A DNA stretch of 64,000 nt from Bifidobacterium sp. ESL0690 (GTDB lineage Bacteria; Actinomycetota; Actinomycetes; Actinomycetales; Bifidobacteriaceae), in the NCBI RefSeq assembly GCF_029392315.1, contig NZ_CP113939.1, forward strand, positions 124,001 through 188,000, given 5' to 3'. The translations under genes were made by a program, and so were the position numbers. This document shows positions 34,185-43,471 of this stretch, in pieces; the stretch's first letter is position 1; each line of letters starts with the position of its first letter. The notes below the pieces were generated by a model, which saw nothing but the letters and a program-made list of their open reading frames with translations, made no database searches and was not told the origin of the DNA.

Positions 34185-34823
34185 ATGGATTCTGCAAGTA
34201 TGCAAAGCGCGATGAGCGAGGCGCTCAATCTGGCGCGAGAGGCAGCGGACGCGGGCGAAGTGCCAGTGGGTGCTCTCGTGCTCGATGCTGACGGCCGGGT
34301 TGTCGGCCGCGGCCGCAACCGGCGCGAGGCTGACGGCGACCCGCTTGCCCATGCCGAGGTGATGGCGATGCGCGAGGCTGCTTTAAGGCGTGGAAATTCG
34401 CGTAATTCTGCTCAAAGTAGTGATGCAATATATCCAGCTGATTCTCTTATTTCGGATTATGAAATTCCTGAAGAAATTGCAGCTGAAACTATTGATGTCG
34501 GCGATTTCACGGATTCTGCACCTGCGGACGGAAGTCGGGATATGGCTGCAAGGAACGCTTGGAATCTTGCCGATTGCACGCTGGTGGTCACGCTTGAGCC
34601 GTGCCCGATGTGCGCCGGAGCAGCATTGCAGGCCCACGTCGGCCGTATCGTGTTCGGTGCGTGGGATGCCAAACTGGGTGCGTGCGGTTCGGTCTGGGAT
34701 ATTCCGCGAGACCCGCACGTCGGCGCTCGTCCCGAGGTTATCGGTGGTGTGCGCGAGGCCGAGTGCGCGGATTTGTTGGCGAAGTTTTTCGCGGGTAAGC
34801 GTTCAGCGAGCGGCTGTAAATGA
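34185..34823 (+). CDS. tadA: tRNA(Arg) adenosine-34 deaminase TadA with an inserted loop
   Basis: A 212-residue member of the cytidine/deoxycytidylate deaminase fold that makes inosine at the wobble base of tRNA-Arg(ACG). Zinc and catalytic residues are present: His56-Ala-Glu58 and Pro139-Cys140-x-x-Cys143. Typical TadA is 150-165 residues. Here about 50 extra, acidic residues (about 72-124: SDAIYPADSLISDYEIPEE and beyond) sit between the HAE helix and the PCxxC strand, and their DNA is AT-richer than the flanks. The ATG at 34185 has TAGGA upstream. The insertion should loop out on the surface, but may touch the tRNA or the dimer interface. Zn-site integrity suggests the enzyme works. Confidence 0.9.
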   Translation: MDSASMQSAMSEALNLAREAADAGEVPVGALVLDADGRVVGRGRNRREADGDPLAHAEVMAMREAALRRGNSRNSAQSSDAIYPADSLISDYEIPEEIAAETIDVGDFTDSAPADGSRDMAARNAWNLADCTLVVTLEPCPMCAGAALQAHVGRIVFGAWDAKLGACGSVWDIPRDPHVGARPEVIGGVREAECADLLAKFFAGKRSASGCK

Positions 34824-34880
34824 CCTTTCCTAGCATCTTCATAACGTTGTGCCGAAAACCGCTCATTAGAGGCGTGTAAA

Positions 34881-34987
34881 TGACCCTTTTCTTGCTTTTG
34901 CTCGTGCCGATGCGAGAAAGGGGTCACTGTGGGTGGCTGAATGGCCGTTTTCTTGCTTTTCTTGATGTGCATGCTAGAAAACGGCCA
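34881..34987. repeat. Two tandem hairpins with a similar loop and compensating arms
   Basis: Hairpin 1: TGACCCTTTTCT (34881-34892) with AGAAAGGGGTCA (34915-34926). Hairpin 2: TGGCCGTTTTCT (34942-34953) with AGAAAACGGCCA (34976-34987). Both continue TTGCTTTT. A degenerate left half lies at about 34815. They lie between the convergent tadA and permease genes and probably terminate both. Confidence 0.65.
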
Positions 34988-35015
34988 CTGAATGGTTTTG
35001 GTTCTCGCTCAACGT

Positions 35016-35912
35016 TTATTTGTTTGGCAGTTTCGGTCCGATGCCGGGCGTGATCTTCAAAGCCGTCCAAGCGGAACGCAGCAGAATGATGAAGAGGTAG
35101 GCCGCAAGCAGGTATGATCCCACTTTCGCCGAGACGAACGCAGCGACCCAAGCTCCGAGCGGTGTGCCGCAAGCCGCAGCGATGCCAATGATCAGGCCGT
35201 TCTTGAGGTGTACCAGCCCGCGCTTCCAGTTCGCGATGGTGCCGGTGATGGCGCTGGGGAACATGGCCAAAAGCGAGGTGCCGCGCGCAATCAGGTCGCT
35301 CGCCCCGAACAGCAACGAAAGCGCCGGCACGGTGACGGCCCCGCCGCCGATGCCCAGAAGCGCCGAAAGCATGCCGATGAGAATACCGAGCAGCACCAGC
35401 AAGATGCCCTTGATGACGGTCAAATGGATGCTGGAATTGCGCGAAGGGGTTAAAATCAGCTGGCTGACCACGACGAACGCCAGGAACGCGACGAAGAACC
35501 AGCGCAGGAACACTTCGGAAAGCCGCGAAAGCAGCCAGCTGCCGATTTGCGAGCCGATAATCGTGCCGACCACCATCAGCAGTGCCGCGATCCAGTCGAC
35601 GTGCCCGCTCATCGCGTAGGAGACCACACCGGAAATCGAAAGCGGGATGATGGCCGCCAGCGAGGTCGCCGCCGCGTGACGCTGGGTCATGCCGAGCCAC
35701 ACCAGCGCAGGCACGATGATGGACCCGCCGCCGATGCCGAACAGTCCCGAGAAGAAGCCGGCGATCAGCCCGACGGCAATCATGATGACGATCTGCTGCA
35801 CCGGCCCGCGCGTAACGGGCGTTTCCTCCTTGACTTCCGCGTCCGCCTCAGCCTCAGTCTCAGCCGCCTGCGTATCCTTCGCCTGTCCGCTCATATCCAT
35901 CCCATCCGCCAT
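35016..35912 (-). CDS. TauE/SafE-family permease (sulfite exporter-like)
   Basis: A 298-residue membrane protein of the TauE/SafE (DUF81) family of anion exporters, often linked to sulfite, sulfoacetate or organosulfur export. It has about eight hydrophobic segments in two similar halves, each with the family Gly-rich motif: FSGLFGIGGGSIIVPAL near residue 60 and LSALLGIGGGAVTVPAL near residue 190. The N-terminal 30 residues are acidic. The substrate is unknown. Start choice (Met1, 5 or 7) is uncertain because no site is decisive. It is alone on the minus strand. Confidence 0.85.
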   Translation of the reverse strand: MADGMDMSGQAKDTQAAETEAEADAEVKEETPVTRGPVQQIVIMIAVGLIAGFFSGLFGIGGGSIIVPALVWLGMTQRHAAATSLAAIIPLSISGVVSYAMSGHVDWIAALLMVVGTIIGSQIGSWLLSRLSEVFLRWFFVAFLAFVVVSQLILTPSRNSSIHLTVIKGILLVLLGILIGMLSALLGIGGGAVTVPALSLLFGASDLIARGTSLLAMFPSAITGTIANWKRGLVHLKNGLIIGIAAACGTPLGAWVAAFVSAKVGSYLLAAYLFIILLRSAWTALKITPGIGPKLPNK

Positions 35913-36082
35913 GTTCGCGTGCTTGCCTCATGACATGCTCGCTATTACGACGTAATGATAATTCGAAAATAAGAATTTCCCACACACCCGTTAAGTATGT
36001 GGGAAATTTCGTTGAAACCGCTCTGCGAACTATGCAGCGGCTATGCCATTCATGCTGACTATGTCAGTTGCTATATAGGCTG

Positions 36083-38041
36083 CTATACCAGCACGCCTTC
36101 GTCCATGAATTCCTGAACGTCGGGCTGCAGGCGCTCGTAGCGCTCGCGCGTCCCGTCGAAATCGACGAAGAAGAGCTTGTACCAGGTCAGGAACGTGAAG
36201 ATGTTCCAGATTTGGCGACGTGCGTCGACTTTGCCGTCGAAATTATCCTGCAGCAGCGTCAGAATCCGATTCTGCTCGAAGAACTGCCCGACCCAATCCT
36301 CCGAAAACAGCGCCCGCACCTGCGCACAGTACTTCTCCTCGCGCAGCCAGCTTTTGATCGGCACCGGGAAGCCGAGCTTGGGGCGCTTCGCCCAATCCTT
36401 CGGCAAGTGCCTTGCGGCGGCCTTGCGGAAGATGTCCTTGGAATCGTGGCTGTTCAGCAGCTTTGAGGAGGGGATGGTGTTGGCGAGCTCGGCCACCTCG
36501 CGGTCGAGGTACGGCACGCGCAGCTCCAGCGAATGCGCCATCGAAATCTTGTCGGCCTTCTGCAGGATGTCGCTCAACATGAAGTGGTGCAGATCGATAT
36601 ATTGCATCTGCTTGACTTCCTCGGCGTTGGCGACCTTGTCGAAGTCCTCCTGATAGATGCCGTTGACGGTCAGGTTGTTGCGATATTCCGGCTGCAACAC
36701 GTCGTTGGCCTGTGAGGAGGTGAAAATCGAAGGCTGGTCCATGTCGTAGACCCACGCCTGGCCGTTGTAATAGTCGCGCGGCTTGGCGGCCTGGGTGTAG
36801 AGCTGGGTCTTGCCCGGGAAGTCCGGCATCTTCTTGATGGCGCCAGCGATGCCGCGCCGCATGCCGTCAGGCAGCTTGTGGATGTCGGCCGCGATGGCAC
36901 GAATCGTCTTGTTCTTGGTATGCACGCCGTAATTGATATAACCGGCGAACAGTTCGTCCGCGCCTTCGCCGGAAAGCACCACGGTCACCTTCTTGCGCGC
37001 CAGGCGGCAGAGATACCACAGCGGAATCACGGAAGGATTCGCGTCCGGTTCGTCCAAGTGATATTGCATCTCGGCGAAGTCGCGGAACGCCTCGTCGCCC
37101 TTCACGCTGGTCTGGTTGAAGTGCAGGCCCTCGTGCTCCGCGAGCTGCTTGGCCACACTGGCCTCGTCGAACGGCCCTTCGTCGAAGTTGATGCTGAACA
37201 CTTCTTCGGGCTTCAAAATAGTGGTCACATAGCTGGAATCCACGCCCTCGGAGAGGAAAGCGCCCACCGGCACATCGGCGATATGGTGCGCCTCGACGGA
37301 CTCCTCGATGGTCTTGTCGATCTTGTCGATGGTCTCTTCGTCGCTGCGCTGGTAATCGATGTCGTAGTGCGCGTCCCAATACTCATGGATGTCGAGTTTG
37401 TCGTCCTTGAATTCGAACCAATGGCCGGCCGGGAAGCGGTAGACGCCCTTGAAGAACGTCTCCTTGAGGTCGTTGTACTGGTTCATCAAAAACGGCTTGA
37501 CGGCCTTCTCGTTGAGTTCTTTCTTGAAGTTCGGGTGCACCAGGAACGACTTGATCTCGGAGCCGATGATGAAGGTGCCGTCTTCGTGGTAATAGTAAAG
37601 TGGCTTGATGCCGAAGAAATCTCGGGCGCCGAACATGGCCTTTTTGTTGTCGTCCCAGATGAGGAAGGCGAACATGCCGCGCACCCGCGAAAGCAAGCCC
37701 TCCATGCCCCACTCCTCGTAGCCGTGCAGCAGCACTTCGGTGTCGGCTTCGGTGCGGAAGGTGTGGCCGGCCGCGAGCAGTTCCTTGCGCAGGCTCTTGT
37801 AGTTGTAGATCTCGCCGTTGAAGGTGATGAGGATGGATTCGTCCTCGTTGAAGATCGGCTGCTTGCCGCCTTTGAGGTCGATGACGCTCAGGCGTCGGAA
37901 GCCCATGGCCACCTGATCGTTCGTGTAGTATCCGCTGCCTTTGACGTTCGGCCCGCGATGCTGAATCATCTTCATCATCGATTGGATTGTCAAGTCCTTA
38001 TCGAGCACGCTTTTATCGCAGAAAGCAACTATTCCGCACAT
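36083..38041 (-). CDS. asnB: Asparagine synthase (glutamine-hydrolysing)
   Basis: A 652-residue AsnB that makes asparagine from aspartate, glutamine and ATP. The N-terminal class II amidotransferase domain starts with the nucleophile Cys2 (MCGIVAF) and has HRGPN, FNGEIYNY and the GYEEWG block. The synthetase domain has the PP-loop AFLSEGVDSS (261-270), where most relatives have SGGVDSS or SSGVDSS; Glu265 is unusual. A pyrophosphatase-motif LSGEGADELFAGY and VPYLDREVAE follow. The start is fixed by the processed Cys2. It is divergent from the trehalose gene; an inverted repeat (38193-38231) lies in the 332-bp gap. Confidence 0.93.
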   Translation of the reverse strand: MCGIVAFCDKSVLDKDLTIQSMMKMIQHRGPNVKGSGYYTNDQVAMGFRRLSVIDLKGGKQPIFNEDESILITFNGEIYNYKSLRKELLAAGHTFRTEADTEVLLHGYEEWGMEGLLSRVRGMFAFLIWDDNKKAMFGARDFFGIKPLYYYHEDGTFIIGSEIKSFLVHPNFKKELNEKAVKPFLMNQYNDLKETFFKGVYRFPAGHWFEFKDDKLDIHEYWDAHYDIDYQRSDEETIDKIDKTIEESVEAHHIADVPVGAFLSEGVDSSYVTTILKPEEVFSINFDEGPFDEASVAKQLAEHEGLHFNQTSVKGDEAFRDFAEMQYHLDEPDANPSVIPLWYLCRLARKKVTVVLSGEGADELFAGYINYGVHTKNKTIRAIAADIHKLPDGMRRGIAGAIKKMPDFPGKTQLYTQAAKPRDYYNGQAWVYDMDQPSIFTSSQANDVLQPEYRNNLTVNGIYQEDFDKVANAEEVKQMQYIDLHHFMLSDILQKADKISMAHSLELRVPYLDREVAELANTIPSSKLLNSHDSKDIFRKAAARHLPKDWAKRPKLGFPVPIKSWLREEKYCAQVRALFSEDWVGQFFEQNRILTLLQDNFDGKVDARRQIWNIFTFLTWYKLFFVDFDGTRERYERLQPDVQEFMDEGVLV

Positions 38042-38192
38042 GTGTCCTCCTCTGGGTTATCTCGCATATCGTAGCCCATACCCGTGTCTTGTATTCGCCG
38101 TCGGCTTTGGCGAATTTTCCGTTTTGTTACGTATGCCGAAACGGCCAATTGGGCAATGGATAAGTCCGATCAAAGTCAAAAATTCCGAAATT

Positions 38193-38231
38193 ATTCAATT
38201 AGATATCTATTTATGAAATATCTAGTTGAAT
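38193..38231. promoter_or_regulatory. Inverted repeat between asnB and otsAB
   Basis: ATTCAATTAGATAT (38193-38206) and ATATCTAGTTGAAT (38218-38231) are inverted copies with one mismatch, separated by 11 bp. It is a candidate operator for one or both divergent genes; nothing else stands out in the gap 38042-38373. Confidence 0.45.
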
Positions 38232-38373
38232 ATTCCTGCCGTTCCGCCTTTACACAAACGGCTCTCGCGCATGGCTTTTGTGAGCTAGAATACATATATA
38301 GACAAATGCCTGTGTAAAGGCGAGCCCGGATTTGCGTTTCGCATACAACGGTTCCAGCGACGAAGGAGTATTT

Positions 38374-41076
38374 ATGGCACGTTTGATTATCGTATCCAAT
38401 AGGCTTCCGGTTTCACTGCACGCTAAGCCGGACGGCACTTACGCGATGAAGCAAAGCATCGGTGGTCTTGCCACGGCAATCGGCCCGTACCACAAGTCCC
38501 ACAACGATTGCCTGTGGGTTGGCTGGAGCAGTATCGATCCCGACGCATGCCCGAAAAGCGAAATCAAGAGCGTTACCGAAGAATTCAAGAGTCGTCGTTG
38601 CGTCCCGATTTTTCTGACACAAAAGGAAATTGACGGATACTACGCCGGTTATGCCAACGATACGCTTTGGCCGTTGTTCCACGATTTTGCGCACGAGGCC
38701 ACGTTCGATTCGTCCACTTGGAAGGTCTACCAAGAGGTCAACCAGAAGTTCGCTGACGCCATTATCGAGTTTGTCAATCCCGATGACACCGTATGGATTC
38801 AGGATTATCATCTTATGTTATTGCCGGCGATGCTGCGTTCTCGCTTCCCGAAGCTCAAGATTGGCTGGTTCCTTCACATTCCGTTCCCGAGCCCCGAGAT
38901 TTTCCATCAGCTTCCCAACGGCAAAGAGCTGCTCGAAGGCCTGATGGGCGCGGATTTGCTGGGCTTCCACACCGAAGATTTCTGCGTGAACTTCCTTGCC
39001 TCGGTTCGTGCCCTTTTGGGCCTCGAGGTAGATAAGGACGGCCGCATTCCTATCGGTTCCGGCACCTCGCAACGTTTCGTCACTGTCGATGCCTTCCCCA
39101 TTGGCATAGATTATGGCCTTTACCGCCGCAACGCCCACTCCAGTCTTGCGCAGGCCATGCGTCATGGTATCGAGGCCGTCAGCGGCAAACGTACGAGGCG
39201 AGTCAGTACCTCCCTTACCGCAGAATCCGAGGCCGCGGCCGAGGCCAGCGACCAGGAAGAAAACTGGTGGAGCGCCCACACGAGCGATGAGCTGCCCGAG
39301 GTCGAGCTGGCTCAGTCTGCTGCGGCCAAGCGCGGCACCGAAGACAACAAGGTGGTCGTTTCCGTCGATCGCCTCGATTACACGAAGGGTCTTCCTGAGC
39401 GTCTGCGCGCGTTCGATTTGATGCTGAGCCGTTACCCGGAGTGGGTCGGCCACGTTACGTATTACCTTTTGGCGACACCGACGCGCGAGGATGTTGAGAC
39501 GTATCGCAAGCTTAAAGATCAGGTCGACCAGCTGGTCGGCGAGATCAACGGCAAATATTCGTTGCTTTCCTGGACTCCTATTCATTACATCACCCGTTCC
39601 CTGCCCATCAAGCCGGTTTGCGGTATCTATACCGCCGGCGATGTCGCGCTGGTCACCCCGCTTCGAGACGGCATGAACCTGGTCGCCAAGGAATACCTTG
39701 CCTCACGCGACGGTCGAGATGGTGCCTTGGTACTTTCCGACGAGTGCGGCGCGGCCCGCGAGCTGACGGACGCGTTCATCGTCAATCCGTACGATACCGA
39801 AGCGGTCTGCGAGGCTTTGCATTCGGCCTTGGAAATCGGTTCCGACGAAGCCAAGCGCCGCAACGCCGCTATGCAGGCCCGCCTGAAGTACCGTACCGCA
39901 GGCCTGTGGAGTGCCGAATTCTTGAGCACGCTCCGTCAGGTCAGCGACCCGCGTATGGCCGATCGCCGCTTGCAAAGCGTTCAGCGCGATCATTTGGTCC
40001 ATGAGTGGGGCCAGTCAAAGCGCAAGCTGGTGCTGTGCGATTACGACGGCACCCTGACTCAGATCGTCCGTACGCCAGGCCGTGCCAAGCCGACGCATCG
40101 GTTGCTTGATTTGCTGCGTGAGGTCGGTTCCATTCCCGATGTGGATTTGTATCTGGTTTCCGGCCGTACCCGCGAGACGATGGACGAGTGGTTCGGTTGC
40201 TTGCCGATTGGTCTTATTGCCGAACATGGTGCCTGGCATACCAAACCGATTGAAGGGACAACCGCCAAAAATGCGGATGGCAGGACTATTGCTCCGAAGC
40301 GCTACTGGCGGCGTGCCGACGGCCTTCCTGACCCTGACGAATGGCGTCCGATCATCGAGACCATTATGAACAAGTCCGTCGCCCGCGTCCCGCAGTCGTT
40401 CATTGAATACAAGTCCACGGATCTGGCATGGCACTATCGTATGAGCGATCAGAAGCTTGCCCAGGAGCAGCGTGAGCGCTTGGTCGACGAGTTGCAGAAA
40501 GTCTGCCCGCAGTATGGCCTGATGGTCATGCGCAACGCCAAGGTCATCGAGGTCTGCCCGGCCAACGTCAGCAAGGGCGAGGCCGTGAAACCGTTGCTCG
40601 AAAGCGGCCGCTACGATTTCGTGCTCGCGTTGGGCGACGATACCACCGACGAAACGATGTTTGCTTCTGTCTCCGGCTGCGCTTCCGCCCGGAACAAGGC
40701 CGATACGCACGATGTCGATAACGCAGGTGTGGTCAAGATGGTCGATTCCATGGAGACGACCACCACGGTTGACGGTTCAAGCGCTGAATCCAATGGCTCA
40801 AAGCCCGCAAAAAAGTCCGCCGCGCCTTCCGCCGCGTGGACCATCAAGGTTGGCGCCGGGGACACGAACGCCCGTTCGCGCATTGCCACCCCGACCGATA
40901 CTGGCCGTTTGTTGGGCTACTTGGTCGCCGAGTCCGAGGCCGTCGCCGCCGGCACTGGTCCTGCCCCAAAGGCCAAGCCGAAGTCTAAGTCCAAGGCCAA
41001 GAAAGCCTCCAAGTCGAAGACTTCTGCAAAGCCCACACCCAAGGCTGCTTCTAAGACCAAGAAAGCATCTAAATAA
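38374..41076 (+). CDS. otsAB: Bifunctional trehalose-6-phosphate synthase/phosphatase
   Basis: A 900-residue fusion of OtsA and OtsB. The GT20 synthase (1-about 520) has IIVSNRLPV, the VWIQDYHLMLLP block, GFHTEDF, VDRLDYTKGLPERL and LRDGMNLVAKEY, and joins UDP-glucose (or another NDP-glucose) to glucose-6-phosphate. The HAD phosphatase (about 550-880) has the catalytic DYDGT (Asp556, Asp558) and GDDTTDE. Two Ala/Ser/Glu-rich insertions interrupt the domains: near residues 270-320 and 780-830. The C-terminus is a Lys/Ala/Pro tail (PKSKSKAKKASKSK). GAAGGAG is 5 nt before ATG 38374. The fused form resembles eukaryotic TPS/TPP proteins in domain order. Trehalose would protect against osmotic stress. 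Confidence 0.92.
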   Translation: MARLIIVSNRLPVSLHAKPDGTYAMKQSIGGLATAIGPYHKSHNDCLWVGWSSIDPDACPKSEIKSVTEEFKSRRCVPIFLTQKEIDGYYAGYANDTLWPLFHDFAHEATFDSSTWKVYQEVNQKFADAIIEFVNPDDTVWIQDYHLMLLPAMLRSRFPKLKIGWFLHIPFPSPEIFHQLPNGKELLEGLMGADLLGFHTEDFCVNFLASVRALLGLEVDKDGRIPIGSGTSQRFVTVDAFPIGIDYGLYRRNAHSSLAQAMRHGIEAVSGKRTRRVSTSLTAESEAAAEASDQEENWWSAHTSDELPEVELAQSAAAKRGTEDNKVVVSVDRLDYTKGLPERLRAFDLMLSRYPEWVGHVTYYLLATPTREDVETYRKLKDQVDQLVGEINGKYSLLSWTPIHYITRSLPIKPVCGIYTAGDVALVTPLRDGMNLVAKEYLASRDGRDGALVLSDECGAARELTDAFIVNPYDTEAVCEALHSALEIGSDEAKRRNAAMQARLKYRTAGLWSAEFLSTLRQVSDPRMADRRLQSVQRDHLVHEWGQSKRKLVLCDYDGTLTQIVRTPGRAKPTHRLLDLLREVGSIPDVDLYLVSGRTRETMDEWFGCLPIGLIAEHGAWHTKPIEGTTAKNADGRTIAPKRYWRRADGLPDPDEWRPIIETIMNKSVARVPQSFIEYKSTDLAWHYRMSDQKLAQEQRERLVDELQKVCPQYGLMVMRNAKVIEVCPANVSKGEAVKPLLESGRYDFVLALGDDTTDETMFASVSGCASARNKADTHDVDNAGVVKMVDSMETTTTVDGSSAESNGSKPAKKSAAPSAAWTIKVGAGDTNARSRIATPTDTGRLLGYLVAESEAVAAGTGPAPKAKPKSKSKAKKASKSKTSAKPTPKAASKTKKASK

Positions 41077-41095
41077 TTCAGATTATTTTTAGGGC

Positions 41096-41136
41096 AAATG
41101 CCTGTCACGGTCACATAAGATTGTGACAGGCATTTT
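41096..41136 (+). terminator. Strong terminator after otsAB
   Basis: The perfect 13-bp arms AAATGCCTGTCAC (41096-41108) and GTGACAGGCATTT (41123-41135) are followed by TTCTT. Confidence 0.85.
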
Positions 41137-41334
41137 CTTGTCTCGCCCAAGATCAGGAAAGCGACAGCGTGGTTCTTAATGATATTGATTAGGCGGGGAA
41201 ATACGTGAGTCGTTGAAAACTGGAAGATAATGCGCGATGCCGAGTTTGCAATCTAGTTCGAAAACTTGTGGATCCGCATTCGCATTCTGGGACATCGCAT
41301 CGGTCGCCGCTTCAAGTGGCCATACAATTTCGGT

Positions 41335-42600
41335 ATGAAACAAGCAGACGTTGTCAAAGCATTGCAGCATGATCACGCGGCCGAGTTGAAGAAGGCCGCT
41401 GAGAGACTCAAAGGCACCGCGCGCCACACGCGTATCATCCCTTCGCCGGTCCTTTCCGAGGCCACGGGCCATGAGATTCTTCTGAAGCCGGAGAACCTTC
41501 AAGTCACGGGTTCCTTCAAGATTCGCGGTGCGTACAACAAGATCGCCTCGCTCTCCGATGAGGAACTGGCACGTGGCATCGTCACAGCTTCCGCCGGCAA
41601 CCATGCGCAAGGTGTCGCCTATGCGGCCCGCGAGCGTGGCGCCAAAGCGACCATCGTGATGCCCGAAATCACTCCGCCGCTCAAGGTCGACGCGACCAAA
41701 TCATACGGCGCCAACGTGGTTCTGCATGGCAATCTCTTCGACGATGCCGCCGAATACGCTTCTGAGCTTTCCGAGCGCGACGGCATGGTCTACGTCCCTC
41801 CGTTTGACGATTACGAAGTGCTATGCGGCCAAGGCACCATCGGCATGGAAATTCTTGAAGACGTCCCGAACGTCACCGATGTTGTGGTCCCGCTGGGCGG
41901 CGGCGGACTGGGTTCCGGCGTGGCGCTCGCCATCAAGACCTTCAAGCCTGAAGTTCGTGTCATCGGCGCGATTCCGGAGGGTTCGCCCGCTTTCAAGAAT
42001 TCGTTCGCTGCCGGTACGGTCGTTCCTGCCGACAAAGTGGTCACCTCCGCTGAAGGCGTTGCGGTCGGCCATCCCGGTGATCTCACGTTCGCAATCCTGA
42101 ACGAATACCTCGATGATCTGGTCACCGTCTCCGAACGAGACATCAACGAGATGATCCTTTTGATGATGGAAAAGCACAAGTTGGTGGTTGAGGCCGCCGG
42201 CGCTGTTTCGCTCGCCGCGCTTGAGCATCTGAGCCTGCGCTCGCGGGTTTTCTCTGCGGCCAAAGGCAAGCACGTCATCGTCCCGATTATCTCCGGCGGC
42301 AACATCGACACGGTCACCATCGGTGCGGTCATCCAAAAGGGCATGATCGCCCGCGGTCGCATCATGAACTTCGAGGTCGAGCTGCCCGATACCCCAGGCC
42401 AGCTGGTCAAAGTCGCGCAGGTCCTCGCCGACGCCCGCGCCAACGTCATCGAGCTCAACCACGACCAGTTCAAGGCCTCCGGCCACTACACGAACTCGGT
42501 CTCGCTGGGCGTCACCGTGGAAACCAACGGCCCCGACCACATCGCCCAGGTCCTGAAGGCCCTAAAGTCCGCCGGCTTCGACCCCAAGCGCATTTACTAA
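41335..42600 (+). CDS. ilvA: Threonine ammonia-lyase with ACT domain
   Basis: A 421-residue PLP-dependent enzyme that converts threonine to 2-oxobutanoate and ammonia, the entry to isoleucine synthesis. The PLP lysine is Lys62 in SFKIRGAYNK. The phosphate-binding loop is PLGGGGLGSG and SAGNHAQG is the Asn loop. A C-terminal ACT-like domain (about 345-421: ELPDTPGQLVKVAQVL) should give allosteric control. The length matches the short catabolic/biosynthetic type with one ACT domain rather than the 514-residue E. coli IlvA with two. The ATG at 41335 begins the family N-terminus; the upstream 69 nt of open frame lack a ribosome site. Confidence 0.9.
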   Translation: MKQADVVKALQHDHAAELKKAAERLKGTARHTRIIPSPVLSEATGHEILLKPENLQVTGSFKIRGAYNKIASLSDEELARGIVTASAGNHAQGVAYAARERGAKATIVMPEITPPLKVDATKSYGANVVLHGNLFDDAAEYASELSERDGMVYVPPFDDYEVLCGQGTIGMEILEDVPNVTDVVVPLGGGGLGSGVALAIKTFKPEVRVIGAIPEGSPAFKNSFAAGTVVPADKVVTSAEGVAVGHPGDLTFAILNEYLDDLVTVSERDINEMILLMMEKHKLVVEAAGAVSLAALEHLSLRSRVFSAAKGKHVIVPIISGGNIDTVTIGAVIQKGMIARGRIMNFEVELPDTPGQLVKVAQVLADARANVIELNHDQFKASGHYTNSVSLGVTVETNGPDHIAQVLKALKSAGFDPKRIY

Positions 42601-42649
42601 ATAAAGAATTAGAAATTTAGAGATATAAGAAAAAATATAAAAGGTATAA

Positions 42650-42694
42650 AAGTCCGCGTACTTTCATTTCAAACTGAAACTGCGCGGACTTCTT
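42650..42694. terminator. Terminator between ilvA and the sirtuin gene
   Basis: AAGTCCGCG (42650-42658) pairs with CGCGGACTT (42683-42691), with an inner TTTCA/TGAAA stem. It serves convergent genes. Confidence 0.7.
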
Positions 42695-42712
42695 AATTAA
42701 TAGGTTGATTCG

Positions 42713-43471
42713 CTATTTTTCGGCTTCGGCGATGGTCTCATCCACCAATTCGGGCAACGCTTTGGCGATATCGTCGTGGATGAGCCGCGTGGCAATGTTG
42801 TCATACTGCGTGCGTCCCATGTTCATAATGGTCATCGGCACCCCAGCCTGTACGGCGGTCGGCGCAAGCGATGCGGCGGGGAAGACTTCCAGCGTCGAGC
42901 CAATCACCCAGAACTCGTCGGCCTTGGCCACCCGTGCCATCGACTTTTCCATGGCGCCCTCCGGCAGCATCTCGCCGAAGTAGACCACGTCGGTTTTGAT
43001 AAGCCCATTGCAAGGCATGTTCCCGCTATACGGCAGCTTGCGGTGGCAATGCGGATCTGGTTCGTTGTCAAGATTGTTCATGATGTCGGCCGTCTTGTAT
43101 TCGGCATGGCACTTCATGCAGTGCGAGGTGCCAATAGTGCCGTGCAGATTGACGATTAAATCGCTGGAATTACCAGCCTTCTCGTGCAGCGCGTCGAAGT
43201 TCTGTGTGGCCAGCAGCGTCAGCAGCCCCGCCTTCTCCAGCTTGACGAGCGCCTTGTGCGCTTCGCCCGGCTGTGCGTTCCACACCGGTGACGCCTTCTG
43301 CCAGGCCCACGAATATTCGCGTGCCTTCTTGTCGCTCATAAACGCATCGATGTCATAAACGCTCATTTGGTCCGGATGCTTGGTCCACACCCCGTCCGGT
43401 CCGCGGAAGTCAGGGATCCCCGCCGAAGTTGAAATACCAGCACCGGTCAATACCGCAATTTTTTTAGTCAT
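42713..43471 (-). CDS. NAD-dependent protein deacylase, SIR2 family
   Basis: A 252-residue sirtuin that removes acyl groups from lysines using NAD+. The NAD site has LTGAGISTSAGIPDFRG and TQNFDALHEKAG, the catalytic base is His110 in NLHG, and VIGSTLEVFPAA is the Rossmann return. Four cysteines (118, 121, 142, 154) match the structural zinc, though the second pair is spaced more widely than usual. The ATG at 43471 starts MTKKIAVLTGAG; no Shine-Dalgarno is visible, so translation may be leaderless or begin at an upstream ATG (43499). It is divergent from the first rRNA operon. Confidence 0.9.
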   Translation of the reverse strand: MTKKIAVLTGAGISTSAGIPDFRGPDGVWTKHPDQMSVYDIDAFMSDKKAREYSWAWQKASPVWNAQPGEAHKALVKLEKAGLLTLLATQNFDALHEKAGNSSDLIVNLHGTIGTSHCMKCHAEYKTADIMNNLDNEPDPHCHRKLPYSGNMPCNGLIKTDVVYFGEMLPEGAMEKSMARVAKADEFWVIGSTLEVFPAASLAPTAVQAGVPMTIMNMGRTQYDNIATRLIHDDIAKALPELVDETIAEAEK

